64,000 bases of DNA from Paulinella micropora. Taxonomy: Eukaryota > Cercozoa > Imbricatea > Euglyphida. Under the pieces are notes generated by a model, which made no database searches, had not been told where the DNA came from, and saw only the letters and a program-made list of their open reading frames with translations. Position 1 is the stretch's first letter; each line of letters begins with the position of its first letter. Made by a program: the position numbers and the translations under genes. The stretch spans positions 644,293 to 708,292 of the forward strand of contig BJOX01000126.1 of assembly GCA_009731375.1 (NCBI GenBank), given 5' to 3'. Below, piece after piece: positions 11,125 to 23,094 of this stretch.

Positions 11125-14114
11125 TTGTCAAGGAGGCAAGCGTGCCAAAGCACGTATTGAGTCAAGTGCCCATATTCGAGGGCAACGACCAAAGCTTTTG
11201 GCCTTGGTCAAGCAAGTTTCAGAAGCACATGCAGGGGATATCTGTCCACGTGGCAGAGATGGTATCTGTGGCATTAGCCGACCCAGCTAAAGCCAAAAGG
11301 GATTTTCCTTACGACGAAGCAAGGGCTAAGACGGCAGAAGACTTAGAAGAGCCCGACACGCCCATAAGTGATAGTGAGGAAGATGAAGAGTCAGACACCT
11401 CTCAGAGAGGAAGACAGAGACCCCAGACAAAGAAAGAAGATATCAAACAGCCAGAAGGTTGGGATAAAATGACAGCAGAACAAAAGAGAGAGTGGAAAGA
11501 GAAAGAAGCAAGGAAAAAGAAAAGACAAAGTATGAAACAACACACAAGAAGAAAGACAGCTATCCGCAAAGAGAAGAAATATTATGAAAGGATGAAAACT
11601 TTGCAGTTATGTCTGTCTGTGGCTTTTTCCAAAGACAATGTATCTAATTTCCTGCGAACACAGAAGACGAAAGGACCCATTGAAGAGTTGATAGTAGTAA
11701 GAGATCAATGGGGAGGCATTTCCGGAGCAGGTAGGTACATGTTAGAGGAAGAGTTTGAGAGAACGAGACCAAGGGCAGGTCAGAGGTATGTAGACTGGCT
11801 AAATGAATTTCTCGCAAAGAAAATCCAGCTTGAAAGTTTACGTGGGGCGCCATTTTCCGATGAGGAAGCAAAGAGAAAGCTATTTAAGAAATTGCGCTAC
11901 CATCCAGCTTTCGGGGATAAATTTCAGGTGGACCACTATGATCTCCCGGCCAGACTAAGACCAAATTTCTCGGAACTATGCGAAGCATCTAGGGAAAGAT
12001 GGTTAATGTGGGAAGAAAAAGAAAGACGTAACAATTTCCGTGAGAGAAAAACTCAAATTCGCAAAGACAACAACAAGAAATCTCGGGATGGCAAGCAGCG
12101 GCAAGAGACCAATCTCCTGATGGATAATAAAGGGAAAAGGGGAGACAATAAACCGGGACCAAAGACAGCTCCAAACTGGACGCTCAAAGTCACGTGTTTC
12201 GGATGTGATGCCAAAGGCCATACCATGAGATATTGTCCGGTGATTTCGGAAAAGTTCCGCAAAGAAGGAAAATTAAAACGGAATCAAACGGAAGACAAAG
12301 GCACGGAACAAGAAAAGAACGAACAAAAGAACAATTACAAAAACAAAAAGAAACCCTTTCATAAGAAAAAGAAAGCACTCACTTTGATAACAACCGGCAA
12401 CGACAAAAACGAAGACGAACAAAGTGACTCTGATACAAACGTTGCTTTAATCCATATGGGGAACACTTATGATAAGAGCGATGATGATGAGGAAGAAAGA
12501 GAAAGAGATGACGAGCAACCAAGCTCACCTCATCACAAATCTACAAGTCCCCAAGCCCTTTTGAACGATACAAAGACTACACCTAGGGTAGGGAATAGAC
12601 ATAGTGAGAGTGGAGAAGGACGGGAAGTGCGGTTAGTATCGGCCACCCTACGAGGTCCCTCCTCACTACGGGGAGAAGGCAAGGAAGAGCGGTTAGTATC
12701 CGCCACCCCACGATGTTCCCCAGTCACCCCTAACCCTAACGAAACTCCTTTGAGGCTTGAGAGTTCTTACGGAGTCACGCCTGACACAAAATGTGCCGGA
12801 ATAAACAGACGCAAAAAACCGTGTAATGTTTCCGTTGAAAAATCAAAAGGAAAAGGAATATACGCAAATCACGCGAAACGATTATCTTATGCGAGGTACT
12901 GCGGATATCACGCCACACAAGACCCAGATTATCCGGAGTTGGATTTGTCGGTAAGTCCCGTGTTGCGTCCCCCCAAATCTCCTTACTACCCAGACGAACG
13001 AGGTCTTAAAGCTGCGGCATTGGAAAAGTCTCATAAAATTACGCAAAGACTCGTTTTCGGGGAATTTGAAACTTTACGTGACACCAAAATTTCCACAAGT
13101 CCACAAGTCTCGCAAAATATTCCGCAACAACCACGCAAACATAATCCATTTTCTAGTCAGCGGACCGGCCAGAGCAGAGAAGGGAGAGAAGAGAGTGGAG
13201 TGGATGAGGGAGAGCAACGACTTGGGCCCACTTCTGTCAACAAGTTTGGCAACCAAATAGGTCCCACCTCACAACAACTCCAAATCTCTAGTTCTAGACC
13301 AATCACAGCACTCCCACCAACACAGACAACAAACACGCAACCCATCAACCCTCCCGTCATAACCTTCAAAGATATAAATGAAATAGCTAAAACGTTGATG
13401 AATGAGTGCGTGAGGGGAATGAATGGAGAAGTGATGCGTGTCGTGAGTGGCGAGCTAGAGAGAGATGACTTTTTGACTGACATAGTAAGAGCAATAGAAG
13501 GAGTGTACTTGGAGAGAGCAGTCAGACAGAGTCCCATCACTACACCTCCACAACTCACAGAAGAGGGACAAGGTGAGGGTAGAGGAGTCTCTGAGGGTGA
13601 ACTAGAAACAGAGACAGAGACAGAAGGAGAGACAGAGCATGTACTGATACATGTGAGAAAAAGAGTGATGAAAAAGAGAGACATGACAGTACAGGATAGT
13701 GGAGCAAGCACAGACATATCATGCAGAGAAGACAGATTGACGGATGTCGATGAGATAGACCCGGTAGAACTACTGACAGGTAATGGAGAAAGGGAGTTGA
13801 GTAAGTCAGGAAGAGCTAGGCTGACTGTGATAGATGGGAAAGGAAGGCCTAGAGCAGTAGAAAAGAAGATGTTACTCGACACTACCTTACCAGTTAGCAT
13901 AGTCTCTACAGGACAGATGGACCACAGACACAACAGATCAGTCATCCACCAAAACGGACAGTTAGTAATACTCAAACACCCCATCCACATTAACGAGAGT
14001 GACATATTAGTAAGGGGAAGATTAACTAAGAGTATGATATATAGATGGGATGACGAATATGATGAACCATTGAAAGTCAACGAAAGATATGATCCTTTCG
14101 CAACAAGGGGGTAG
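11118..14114 (+). CDS. gag-pro: Gag-protease polyprotein of copia element 1
   Basis: About 998 residues from the ATG inside the primer site. Residues 1-350 are a charged gag region that would form the particle. A CCHC zinc knuckle (C-x2-C-x4-H-x4-C, CFGCDAKGHTMRYC) lies at about residue 360 and binds RNA. A long disordered Lys/Glu/Ser/Pro linker follows. The aspartic protease motif DSGAS is at about residue 860 and would mature the polyprotein. The frame ends at TAG 14112-14114, after which the pol part continues one base back. This may be a real -1 step or a lost base in the G-run at 14106-14110. The frame is uninterrupted over 3 kb, so the copy is young. Confidence 0.9.
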   Translation: MSLVKEASVPKHVLSQVPIFEGNDQSFWPWSSKFQKHMQGISVHVAEMVSVALADPAKAKRDFPYDEARAKTAEDLEEPDTPISDSEEDEESDTSQRGRQRPQTKKEDIKQPEGWDKMTAEQKREWKEKEARKKKRQSMKQHTRRKTAIRKEKKYYERMKTLQLCLSVAFSKDNVSNFLRTQKTKGPIEELIVVRDQWGGISGAGRYMLEEEFERTRPRAGQRYVDWLNEFLAKKIQLESLRGAPFSDEEAKRKLFKKLRYHPAFGDKFQVDHYDLPARLRPNFSELCEASRERWLMWEEKERRNNFRERKTQIRKDNNKKSRDGKQRQETNLLMDNKGKRGDNKPGPKTAPNWTLKVTCFGCDAKGHTMRYCPVISEKFRKEGKLKRNQTEDKGTEQEKNEQKNNYKNKKKPFHKKKKALTLITTGNDKNEDEQSDSDTNVALIHMGNTYDKSDDDEEERERDDEQPSSPHHKSTSPQALLNDTKTTPRVGNRHSESGEGREVRLVSATLRGPSSLRGEGKEERLVSATPRCSPVTPNPNETPLRLESSYGVTPDTKCAGINRRKKPCNVSVEKSKGKGIYANHAKRLSYARYCGYHATQDPDYPELDLSVSPVLRPPKSPYYPDERGLKAAALEKSHKITQRLVFGEFETLRDTKISTSPQVSQNIPQQPRKHNPFSSQRTGQSREGREESGVDEGEQRLGPTSVNKFGNQIGPTSQQLQISSSRPITALPPTQTTNTQPINPPVITFKDINEIAKTLMNECVRGMNGEVMRVVSGELERDDFLTDIVRAIEGVYLERAVRQSPITTPPQLTEEGQGEGRGVSEGELETETETEGETEHVLIHVRKRVMKKRDMTVQDSGASTDISCREDRLTDVDEIDPVELLTGNGERELSKSGRARLTVIDGKGRPRAVEKKMLLDTTLPVSIVSTGQMDHRHNRSVIHQNGQLVILKHPIHINESDILVRGRLTKSMIYRWDDEYDEPLKVNERYDPFATRG

Positions 14115-17100
14115 AAGGGGAGGGAAGCCCCACAAATGAGAACAAAAACGAGACAAGTAAGCATGAAGTAAATAAGAGAGAGAAAGAATTACACGTAGAT
14201 ATAGTATTATATGAAGCTTACCCCAGAAAGTCAGACAAACCTAGAAAGATCGGAATCAAGCTTTTTCACTATGCATGTGGGCATTATGGGTTAACAAAGA
14301 TGCGCCTATTGGAAAAAATTTGAACATTAAGTTAGTTGGTGACGAGAGCGATGTGAGATTTTGCGAATCTTGCATGATAGGAAAGTCTAAACGTTTGCCA
14401 CGTTTTGCAGTTAATACAATAGAAAGAGCCCAAAAGCCAGGTATAATTCTACACATAGACACATCAGGACCGTGGGCAACTAGATCAATAGGTGGTAAAC
14501 GGTATAAATTTTCGGTCACCGACGACTACTCACTGTTCATTCTTGACTTTTATTTAGCCCATAAGAATGAGTTTGTAGATTGCTTAAAACAAGCTGTAGC
14601 CTTTTATGAGAGACAGACAGGAAACAAAGTAAAGGAAATTCGCGCAGATCAAGAATTCCATATTCCGGAGGAAGTCATTAAGTGGTGGAAAAATATTCGC
14701 TTTATTTGGAAAACCTCCGCGACAAACGATAAAGACGGGAATCCTATTGCGGAAAAAGTGAATGATATTACGGCGGGGCCTGCACGAGCAATGAGATATC
14801 ACGCTAAATTACCGCCGCAATTCTGGGCAGAATTAGAACACGCAGCAACAACCATTCACAACATACTACCGGCAATTCACGGGGAACGCAAAGGAATTTC
14901 GCCTTATGAGCAGCTGTTAGGTAGAAAACCAACACTCTTTCATTTAAAACCAATAGGATGTATGGGTGTGTTACATATACCTAAGACTAAAGTGCGGAAG
15001 GGAGAGTACAGAGGGAAAAAGGTGATGCTAGTAGGATATGATCTATTTCGGGAACTATACCGCGTATGGGATGGTAAGAAGATAATTTCCGGAGTGAGAG
15101 ATGTGAGATTTAATATTCACAAAATCGGTAAACAAGCTCATCCTCCTAAACTAGTGTCGTGGGATAATGATGACTCTGAGGGGGAGAATGAGAATGAGAG
15201 CGAGCAACCACACACATCTCCACAAGCGTCACCACCCCAATCACCACCCCAATCACCACCTCAATCACCTAAGTCACCGCACAACGTCAACAACGACCAC
15301 CCAACAACACACTTTGATGAAGTTGAGGGGGAGACAGAGAATGTTGATATCGATGCGAATGAGAATGAGCATGAAAATGAGCATGTGGAGAAGAATACAT
15401 TGGATCACAAACATACACGCCTACACACAAGTCCAGAGCCACATTATCCACAACAATTAGCCCCAGAGCACAAGATCAAGCCACAAGAGCATACAAATGA
15501 ACAAGATCCAACACATCCACTAAAAATACATGAAAGAAGAGCATACGAAGAAAAATCACCACCATCTAAGGGATTAACGTGGGAGCAGAGTCAGAGAGTA
15601 ACGGAGAGTTACATAATCCCCGGTACAAGGCAGCGCAAGGCAGTAAAGAGATTTACCCCTAGCAATGAGCCCAAGAGAGAAAAGAGAGAGGCTCAAGAGC
15701 TAATAGGTAAGGTAGTAAGAGTGCCCGCGCGTGCATGGGGAGATGGATGGGCGAAGAAAAAGTACGGTGAGGGATGGGAGAGCATAGTACGAGTAGGGGT
15801 AGTCAGCAGAGTGAGTGACCCCAGAGATAGACTCGTAGTAAGAGACAGACCTCAGCCCACCCACATAGTTAAGTTTGAGGACGAAGAAGAACGGATGTTG
15901 AATTCGGAAATCCTCAAATACTCCGTGAAAGATCCCGAATACCCGTTACAAAGTCCCGCTAATATGTTTTTATGCGATGACCGTATGGTGGCAGATGAGA
16001 TTCGTGATTTTTATTTGTATGTAGATATCAGAGTACCCAAAGATGTCATAGAGGAAGGTTTGACAGCTAAAGATGTTTTAGAGGGTATGAAAACAGAGCT
16101 AAAAGCTCTTCAATCCTTTAACACATACACATGGGTACCCCATAAGGAGGCAAGCAAGGCAGGAGTTAGTAAGATAGTTAGATTGACATGGGTTCACAAA
16201 GTAAAGTTAGATGAGAACGGGAAAAAGTTCATAAAGTCTCGTTTAGCTTTACGGGGAGATATGTTAGAACCCGGTGTTAGCTATAACCCAGATCAGCTCT
16301 TTGTTCCTTGCGCCGCGCACCATTCACTTTTATTTCTCGCCAAACTAGCTGCCTGGCACAAACACAAACTATACGGCATAGATTTTAAAAATGCATACCT
16401 AAATGCTCGTATGAATGACCCTGTTTATGCATATGCGCCAGAGAGTGTAGACAGAGAAGGGCATGAGGGGATGATATGGCGTATAGATGGTGCTTTATAT
16501 GGTGCACCACAGGCAGGAAGAAGATGGTATGAGATATTAGCACCCAAGTTAGAGGAGCTAGGTTTTAGGTTGCTAGATTCAGACTTATGTATGTTTGTAG
16601 AAAATGATAAAGCTTTGAGAGAGGCGATAGTAGGGATATTTCATGTTGATGACTTGTTGTTCACCGCACCAAACAAACAAGCATATGAGCGTTTTGCGTC
16701 CGCATTAGAAAAACATTTCCCGCTCAAAAGACTCGGTATTGCCCGTGAATTCAAAGGAATAGAGATAGAGCAATCGAACGGGAAAATAATTTTGCATCAG
16801 CGAAAATATCAGCAGCAGATACTAAAAGAGGTAGGCTACGATTCTGCTAAACCCGTTAGTACTCCAGCGCAAGAACATTTCACGGAACCGATGTCGGAAT
16901 CAGCTAGCTTGCGAAAATTTTCAATTCCTAGTCTAGTTGGTCGTTTGCTATTTCTCGCAAAGATGACAAGACCCGATATAGAACAAGCACTAAATTCGGC
17001 AAGTGTCATGCAAACTATCGATAAGGGAATAACTTATGCGATGTTAGGCAGAATCTTTCGTTATTTAGTTAACTCTTATCGAGGTTTAGCTTACCATGAG

Positions 17101-17604
17101 CCTAAGTCAGAGCAAGAAGGGCAAACCTATCCAAAACTTTCCATGTGGCCCGACGCGGCTCACAAAGTTTGTAAGAAAACAGGGAAGTCCCGCACTGGAT
17201 TCGTGATCCTATGGGGCAGCGATCCAGTTGCATGGTTATCAAAGCGACAGAGTCGCATCGCCCTGAGTTCCAATGATGCTGAAATATTTGCAGCAACTGA
17301 GTGCATTAGAGAGGGACTTGCACTAAAACACATTACACAAGAACTAAACATAGCCCAAAAGAGCCCGATAGAATTATTCGAGGATAACTCTCAAACAGTC
17401 TTAGCGGCAGAGAGGGGTATGTCAGGTAATAGAACTAAACACTTACCTTTAGAATTACACTTTATGCACCACCTACAGAGAGACGGTGAGATTAAGTTTG
17501 TAAAAGTAGGTACGAAGAAGCAGATAGGTGATGTAATGACAAAATATTTACCGAAAGAACAATTCGAGTATTTACTTAACAAATTTACGGTAAAGCTCAA
17601 GTAA
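14102..17604 (+). CDS. pol: Integrase-reverse transcriptase-RNase H of copia element 1 (one internal frame change)
   Basis: The first part (14102 to about 14320) reads in a second frame and carries the start of the pre-integrase zinc domain (FHYACGHYG). After an A-run near 14315-14322 the frame drops by one and continues to 17604: FCESCMIGK completes the HHCC domain. The integrase catalytic acids sit in HIDTSGPW, RADQEF and PIAEKVN. A Pro/Gln/His-rich linker follows. The RT carries LYGIDFKNAYLN, GALYGAPQAGRRWY and the catalytic HVDD (16642-16653). RNase H shows WPDAAH, SSNDAE and EDNSQ. It would copy the RNA to DNA in the particle and insert it. Apart from the two frame changes all catalytic residues are present. 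Confidence 0.88.
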
Positions 17605-18041
17605 TTTCGGGATTTGCGTGTCCACTCACCTATATTTGCTTTGAGTGTTTTGTGCAGTTTGTTGCTTGTTGCAGCAGCTTTGTTTTGCGCAGGGGTCAAG
17701 AGCCGTCGAGCCGAGGCTGGGTAGCCGACTGCCACGCGAGGCCGGCAGCCGCGAGGCTTTCCCTGGCTAACTTAGCAATTTAAATTCTTTCTATCATTCT
17801 TTCTGTCCTAGAATAGGAAATCTAATTTTTTTTTTTTTTATTTTGCTACCCTCTACGGGAAGCGCTTGCAAATTTTTGAACACATACATACTTCATACAT
17901 GTTACTGCATGACCACATATATACATACATAGAGGATGTGATGTAAATGGGAGTTGATATTTAACCTTCGGGTAACCCATAACTGATCCTCAACACTATT
18001 TTTTTAATATTTACACACTAATATAGCCTATGACTTGCGAC
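17605..18041 (+). other. Element 1 3' untranslated region
   Basis: Between the pol stop and the polypurine tract. It holds a T-run near 17828 and CATA repeats near 17885. No gene is seen. Confidence 0.6.
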
Positions 18042-18051
18042 TAAGGGGGAG
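18042..18051 (+). promoter_or_regulatory. Polypurine tract of copia element 1
   Basis: AAGGGGGAG directly in front of the 3' LTR, the expected primer for plus-strand DNA synthesis. Confidence 0.8.
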
Positions 18052-18362
18052 CGTTGTAATGTACTGTTAATACCCGTTACTCCACCTAGACAATTTACCG
18101 GTAATTTGGATAGTCTTAGTCATAGGCAGGTTCATAGGCCGGACAGTTATTAATACCTTTATTACTGACAAGGACACTTTCTAGAGTATTCGCGAATCAT
18201 AGTCTGGAATGCCTAGAATCAAATGAGTATTACCATTCTGTTAAGGTCATAACATCATAAATTTGTGTGACCCAAAGTCATTAAAAGTCTTTTCTTCGGT
18301 TATTCTTTACCCTTAGCGGGGTAGCTTCCCTAAACTCTGCGTTTGAGTGATAGATTACTTTG
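18052..18362 (+). repeat. 3' LTR of copia element 1
   Basis: 311 bp matching the 5' LTR with about five differences. It is followed by the CGCAG target duplication. Confidence 0.9.
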
Positions 18363-18426
18363 CGCAGTGCGGGAGGGGTGAGCCTCCTAACGAAAGGTGT
18401 TGTGCATTTGTCAGTTCTGTGACGTG

Positions 18427-18665
18427 GCCAGTTGTGCTTGCCGTGGTGCCAGTCGGGATTGAGCACCCGCTACCACGGACACAACAAGTTGCAAGGCCAG
18501 AGTACAAAGCAGTAGACCAGTTGTGCTTTGCCGTGGTGCCAGTCGGGATTGAGCACCCGCCACCACGGGACACAACAGTTTACCTTGCAAAGTTATTGTT
18601 GAGCAGTAGGCCAGTTGTGCTTTGCCGTGGTGACAGGCGGGATTGAGCACCCACTGCCCACGGAG
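18427..18665 (+). repeat. Three tandem hairpin repeats in the element 2 leader
   Basis: Three units start CCAGTTGTGCTT at 18428, 18517 and 18611. Each holds CCGTGGTG then, about 20 bases on, a matching CACCACGG-type arm. Units 1 and 2 also have an outer GTTGTG/CACAAC stem. The arms vary between units while mostly keeping pairing, which suggests RNA structure. In this position it could be a packaging, dimerisation or translation element of the retrotransposon RNA. Confidence 0.7.
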
Positions 18666-19230
18666 CTTACGTTGCAAAGTTATTGTTGCATTCGTACTGC
18701 ATCATCGCATCTACTCCTTGTGTCGCTGTTGTGACTGTGAGGAGTGAGAGAGAGGTGTGGTGAGGGCGTGAGCTCTGAAAAACCGTGCATTGGACACGAG
18801 GGGAGGAGCGAAAGGTGAGTGTTTAGGTGGTTGTACAAAAACAACTACAAACCTAGATAGATTGAGGAACTGACTTTGCAGATAGAGCTGCTAGTAGGTG
18901 GAAAGCTATCATAGGTGGTAGCTGAGGTAGCCTCAGTGTAGTTTGAGCAATAGAGTCAGTGGTAACACACGTGGTTGAAGAGAGAGAGTAAAGGGTGGTG
19001 TGGACAAGCAAAACACTATTCTGTGTAGTGTGTGTGTGAGTCTGCTCGTGGCCTCTGTGTTCTCTCTGTGTGGGAGTGTGTGTGGTTGCTTGCCTGTGTC
19101 TGTGCCATCAGAACAGCGTAAGCATAGCGTGACCCTATCTCTATTTTGCAAGTAGAGAGCATAGCTGTGTGCTGTGTGTAAGTGTGTGTATGTGGGGCGT
19201 GTGTCTGTTCGAGACTGACGGTGGTTAGAA
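18666..19230 (+). other. Rest of the element 2 leader
   Basis: About 560 bp between the hairpin repeats and the gag start, with GTGTGT-rich stretches. No open frame is recognised. Confidence 0.5.
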
Positions 19231-21198
19231 ATGACTATTAGTAAGACAGACAATAAGATTACGGTTCACCGGCAAAGAGGCATGGATCCTATGCATAGGT
19301 AGGTAGTGCAAAGCTGTGATGCTAAGGCCCCGAAGGAAGTGCTGCAGGGTGCTGACGCCCACAAACAATATGTACATCGCGAAAACGTATTAGGGATACA
19401 GCTTAAGGGTAGGGAGGTGCCCCCCTTTATACTAGCTTGGGAAGAGGTAGCAGAGTGGAATGATTGGGCTGAATTGGAAGAAGAAGTAGTAAAGGAATAC
19501 TTCGAGGACAAAGCCAAGGGTCCTACTCGCCTGTGGCCTATGCCCAACCCCAACCGGAAGCTTCAAACCTTGAGAAGGCATGAAGGGGTAGAGGAAGGAA
19601 AGAAAACCCCAGCCAAGCGTTACAAACCGGTATTTGGCAGTCCGAAGGATAAACCAACCCCTGAGACTGAAGAAGGAAAGGAGGAGGAGGAGGAAGATGA
19701 AGACCGGCACACCTCTGACCTCTACTCTAGTGGGTATGCTAGCACTGACAAACCTAGGCTGTCAACTGGCAAGGGCTCAGACTTAGAGGGCGACAGCAAG
19801 AGTGGGGCCTCCCGAGGACAGACGGACCCCTCTAAGGTCAAAACCCCACTAGGGGGTGCTGATCGTGCTGCCGCACTGACACGACAGGTGATGGCCTATG
19901 ACGCTAGTGTACTTGCTGAGATGAGCAAGCAAAAAGAGAGGGTGTTCAATATCATCTATGACATGCTGTGAGGCGAAGAGTCTAGTGCGTGACTTAGCTG
20001 CTCCGGAGAAGCTGACCTTTGGCCAAAACCCTAAAGCACTGTGGGACAGACTGCTAGCCCGGTACAAGAAAGCTGACCCCTCTGACGTTCAGAACAAGGT
20101 GAAGGAACTGAATGATTTCCTCTTTACGAGTAAGCAACAGTAAGTCGGTCAGTGTGTAGACTTGAACGCTAGGAGAGACTGGTTGGCAGACTAAGGCCAA
20201 GCCCCAACCGATGACCGGATGCAACAAATAGTGAAGGACGCGTCAGTGGGCCCAAAGCAATCTGACTCTAGGGCTAAGAAAGCTTGGCAAGTCTGGGTTG
20301 AAATGGCTGAACTGAATCGTAAGCAGTTCAAGTGGGACTTCGCCTCCTGTTGGAAGTTCGTGCAAGATCGTGCACTTGAGCTTGACAAGAAGTTTGACCG
20401 GGCCAAAGTGACTAGCTCCACGGAAAAAGGTTTGGCAACTCGCAAGGCCGGGAAAGGGAAACCCAAGGACGAGTGGTGCTGGCTTTTCAGCAAGGAAGGC
20501 AAAATCACTCGTGGGGCCTCCTGCCGCTACCTCCATGTTGGAGGGAAGGTGAGAGGGGTGTGTTTCTTGTGGGACAAACAGGGGGAGTGTAGATGGGCCG
20601 ACAAATGTAGGTTTGAGCATGACCCCACTAAAGCCAAGAAGACCACTCCCAAACCGGCAGACACCCCCACCTTGGGAGAAAGCAAGAAGAGCGAGAAGAG
20701 CAAAGGCCAAAGTGTTTTAACTGCTTTGAAAAGGGACACATCGCCGGTAAGTGCAGCAAGAAGTGCCGGTTGTGCGGGTGCAAACATAAGTTGAGCAAGT
20801 GCCTGGACAAAGGACGAAAGGAGAAGGGGGAGGCAGCAAAGGGCTCTAACGTGGGTAGTGATAGCGACGAATCCGAGGATGAGGAGCCGGGCGTCGCCTT
20901 AGCCCAGATGGTGAAGTTCCTAACCGGCAAGTCGAAAGACAAAGCCCTCATGGCTAAACCCGGGGGTGCAAATCTCCCTGAACCGATCATACCCCCGGAA
21001 GACGAGAACAGTCTTGAGATCTTGCTTGAGGATGATGCCGACATAGATAAGATGAATGAGGGGCGGTGCCATGGAGTGGCGGAAGGAAAGCGCCGGTGCG
21101 TAGCCCGGTTGAAGGACTTGGAATCTCCCTTCAACAGCCTTAGGATTAAGGCAGCCACTCTCATCGATAGCAACTACTGCGTTGAGCATCAGTACTAG
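19231..21198 (+). pseudogene. Decayed gag of copia element 2, with CCCH and CCHC zinc motifs
   Basis: Starts at ATG 19231, with a TAG at 19300-19302 in the same frame. Gag sequence then continues to 19971, to 20143 in a second frame, and at 20219-20794. This last part holds a CCCH finger (C-x8-C-x5-C-x3-H, from CFLWDKQGEC to CRFEH, about 20565-20622), preceded by a looser one ending CRYLH. A further frame change near 20705 leads to a CCHC knuckle (CFNCFEKGHIAGKC) and a second C-rich knuckle (CRLCGCKHKLSKC). The acidic tail ends at 21198. The order is typical for copia gag except for the CCCH fingers. At least four breaks make it non-functional. Confidence 0.75.
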
Positions 21199-21233
21199 CG
21201 AGCCAAGCAAGAGAGAGAAAATGCCTTGCGTCG

Positions 21234-23094
21234 GTGGGCAGCCGACATAGCTCGAAGGATCATCTAGCTCTAATGTGCGAGATGGGAGAACGGGGGTTAG
21301 AAGCCCAAATCAAAAGTGGGAGTCATCCCCTAATGGTTGAGGCCATAGTGCGACACGAAGCCGCGAAGCGGGGTATCCCGTGGAACCGGTCCCTCTTGCC
21401 CATCATCCACTATGCAAAGCCCCGTGAACCCGGACAGTTTACCGAGTGGGTCATTAGCCGACAACCGGTAACATGGGAGGCATCTGGTGTCCCCTCATGG
21501 CGGAAGGTGTACCGCCAACATGAACCTAAGGCCGGTGCCCAAGCGAAGCATATGTACTTCAGAGGTGGGGTATCCCCCTCTCGTGGGGGAGTTGTGCCCC
21601 CGCCCATAGCATCGGTACCGGTACGCGCCCAAGAGGTGAAGGGTACTCCCCTCCGTCCGGTAGCACCCAACCCCCGTGGAGAGAGTAAGGGTAGACCTAG
21701 AGGGGTGAGCGGGCCGCAGGCGGTACCTGCCCCGAGGGTTGAGATTGGTTCAAAGGCCGAGCCGGCTGAGGCTGGTGGTGGTATCATGAGCCAAAACCTG
21801 AAATCTTTAATCAAAGCAAAAAGGGAAAAGGTACAAGGGGTGAAGGTGAGGCCCGGCCCGGAGGACTACCAACCCGATGGTTTGGCTGACGTGGAAGACG
21901 AGCCTCCGGAGATGCAGTCCGATGCCGATCCTTCCTCGGAATCCGACGGAGAGGGGGAGCGTGAAGGTGAACAGTCCCCGGCTAGAGATGGGGACGTGGG
22001 TAGCTCCGGTAAGGGTGCCGTCCCCCATAGGTCCCGACCCTAGTGTTAATGCAGACTCCGGTGGTGGGGATGCTACCGCCGGGACCGATAGCAATCCGGT
22101 GACTACGCCCTCCACCAGCCCAAGCAATAGGCGTAGGTCCGTGGGCGCTCGTGCGTTTGGCTTCCTTGAGACGGTCCGAGCCTCCGTGAGTGGGATGCCC
22201 TGGTTTGCGTCCCATGCTAAGACGGTACCCCCTGCAGACCGAAAGGTGACGTCCCTGTTACCCCCTACTACTAGTACCGGTCCGTCTACGGCCCCCTCAA
22301 CCTCCGCTGAGCCTGATAGTCCTACCCGACTAGGTACCGGAGAGCGAGAGAGTCGACTCCGAGCCGTGGCAGAGCAGCAAGAGGAGATGCGCCGGTTGCA
22401 TCGTCCGGCGTTGAGCGGTGAGGAAGAAAAAGATGAAGCTGACTTCCGGAACAGGTGGGGAGAGTGGACTAGGCTGTTGTACGACTGGGCGCAGGGAAGT
22501 GAGTATCCCATGAACAAGCCTAGGTGGCCGAGACATTGGGCCGTAGAAGGAGCAGCAGCAAATAGTGCCGCCGGGTTTCAACCTCGTACTAAGCCTTTCA
22601 GAGTCAGAGAAAGGGTGGTGGGCGGTGAGAGCGTACTAGAGAAGGAATACGCAAGTTTGACGGAAGCAGAGGGAGAAGCTCACCCGGTTGACGACCTAGT
22701 TCGTTTCATGACCGAACGCGGATGGATGGCTAAGGGTATACGGCTAGCAGAACAGGCCCTCCTAGGACCGAGTGCGGACAAAGACCCCATGTTCGATTCG
22801 GAGCTACGTTGCACTTTGTGCCGGCCGGAGCTGAACAGCGTTTGTTCAACATTCAGCGAGGGATGAAACGGGTAGACACGGTCAACGGGGAGACCACCGC
22901 GACTAAGAAGGGCTCGTTAGACATGACGACCATGAACGGAAAGGGGGAAAAGAACAGATTACATCTAGGTAGTGTGTGGGTTAGCCACAACATAGATGAA
23001 ACCTTAGTCTCCGGTCCTCACTTAGCTAAGGAAGGGTACAGTGTAGTTCTCAATAAGAAAGGAGAGGGCTATATCACCAAGGCCCGGATACCGG
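21234..23094 (+). pseudogene. Decayed protease region and linker of copia element 2
   Basis: Continuous-looking coding material in three frames: 21234-22043, then 21877-22866, then 22809-23105. The first two parts are Pro/Gly/Ser-rich and disordered. The last part (LHLGSVWVSHNIDETLVSG and on) matches the layout of the segment after the copia protease, which leads into the pre-integrase domain. No DSGA motif was found, so the catalytic site is lost or lies in a broken stretch. The reading frame is cut by the TIR transposon at 23095 and resumes at 33845. Confidence 0.6.
23091..23094. repeat. CCGG target-site duplication, left copy (right copy 33841-33844)
   Basis: CCGG borders both ends of the TIR transposon. 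Taking out the transposon and one CCGG restores the element 2 frame (ARIPD then ISPELK). Confidence 0.75.

Larger units (their letters stand above)
10804..18362 (+). mobile_element. Nearly intact Ty1/copia retrotransposon (element 1)
   Basis: A 7,559-bp element with 311-bp LTRs, flanked by the 5-bp direct repeat CGCAG (10799-10803 and 18363-18367). The LTRs differ at about five positions, so insertion is fairly recent. It encodes gag-protease (11118-14114) and integrase-RT-RNase H (to 17604) in the copia order. Two one-base frame changes, at about 14105 and 14320, separate the parts. It lies inside the leader of element 2. Confidence 0.92.

Noticed and set aside
14300-14330. Classical -1 slippery heptamer at the second frame switch of element 1
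   Set aside because: The A-run is not in the frame needed for a standard X-XXY-YYZ site, so an indel is more likely.
18427-18665. CRISPR-like array (regular repeats and spacers)
   Set aside because: Only three units, repeats diverge, no cas genes, eukaryotic retrotransposon leader context.
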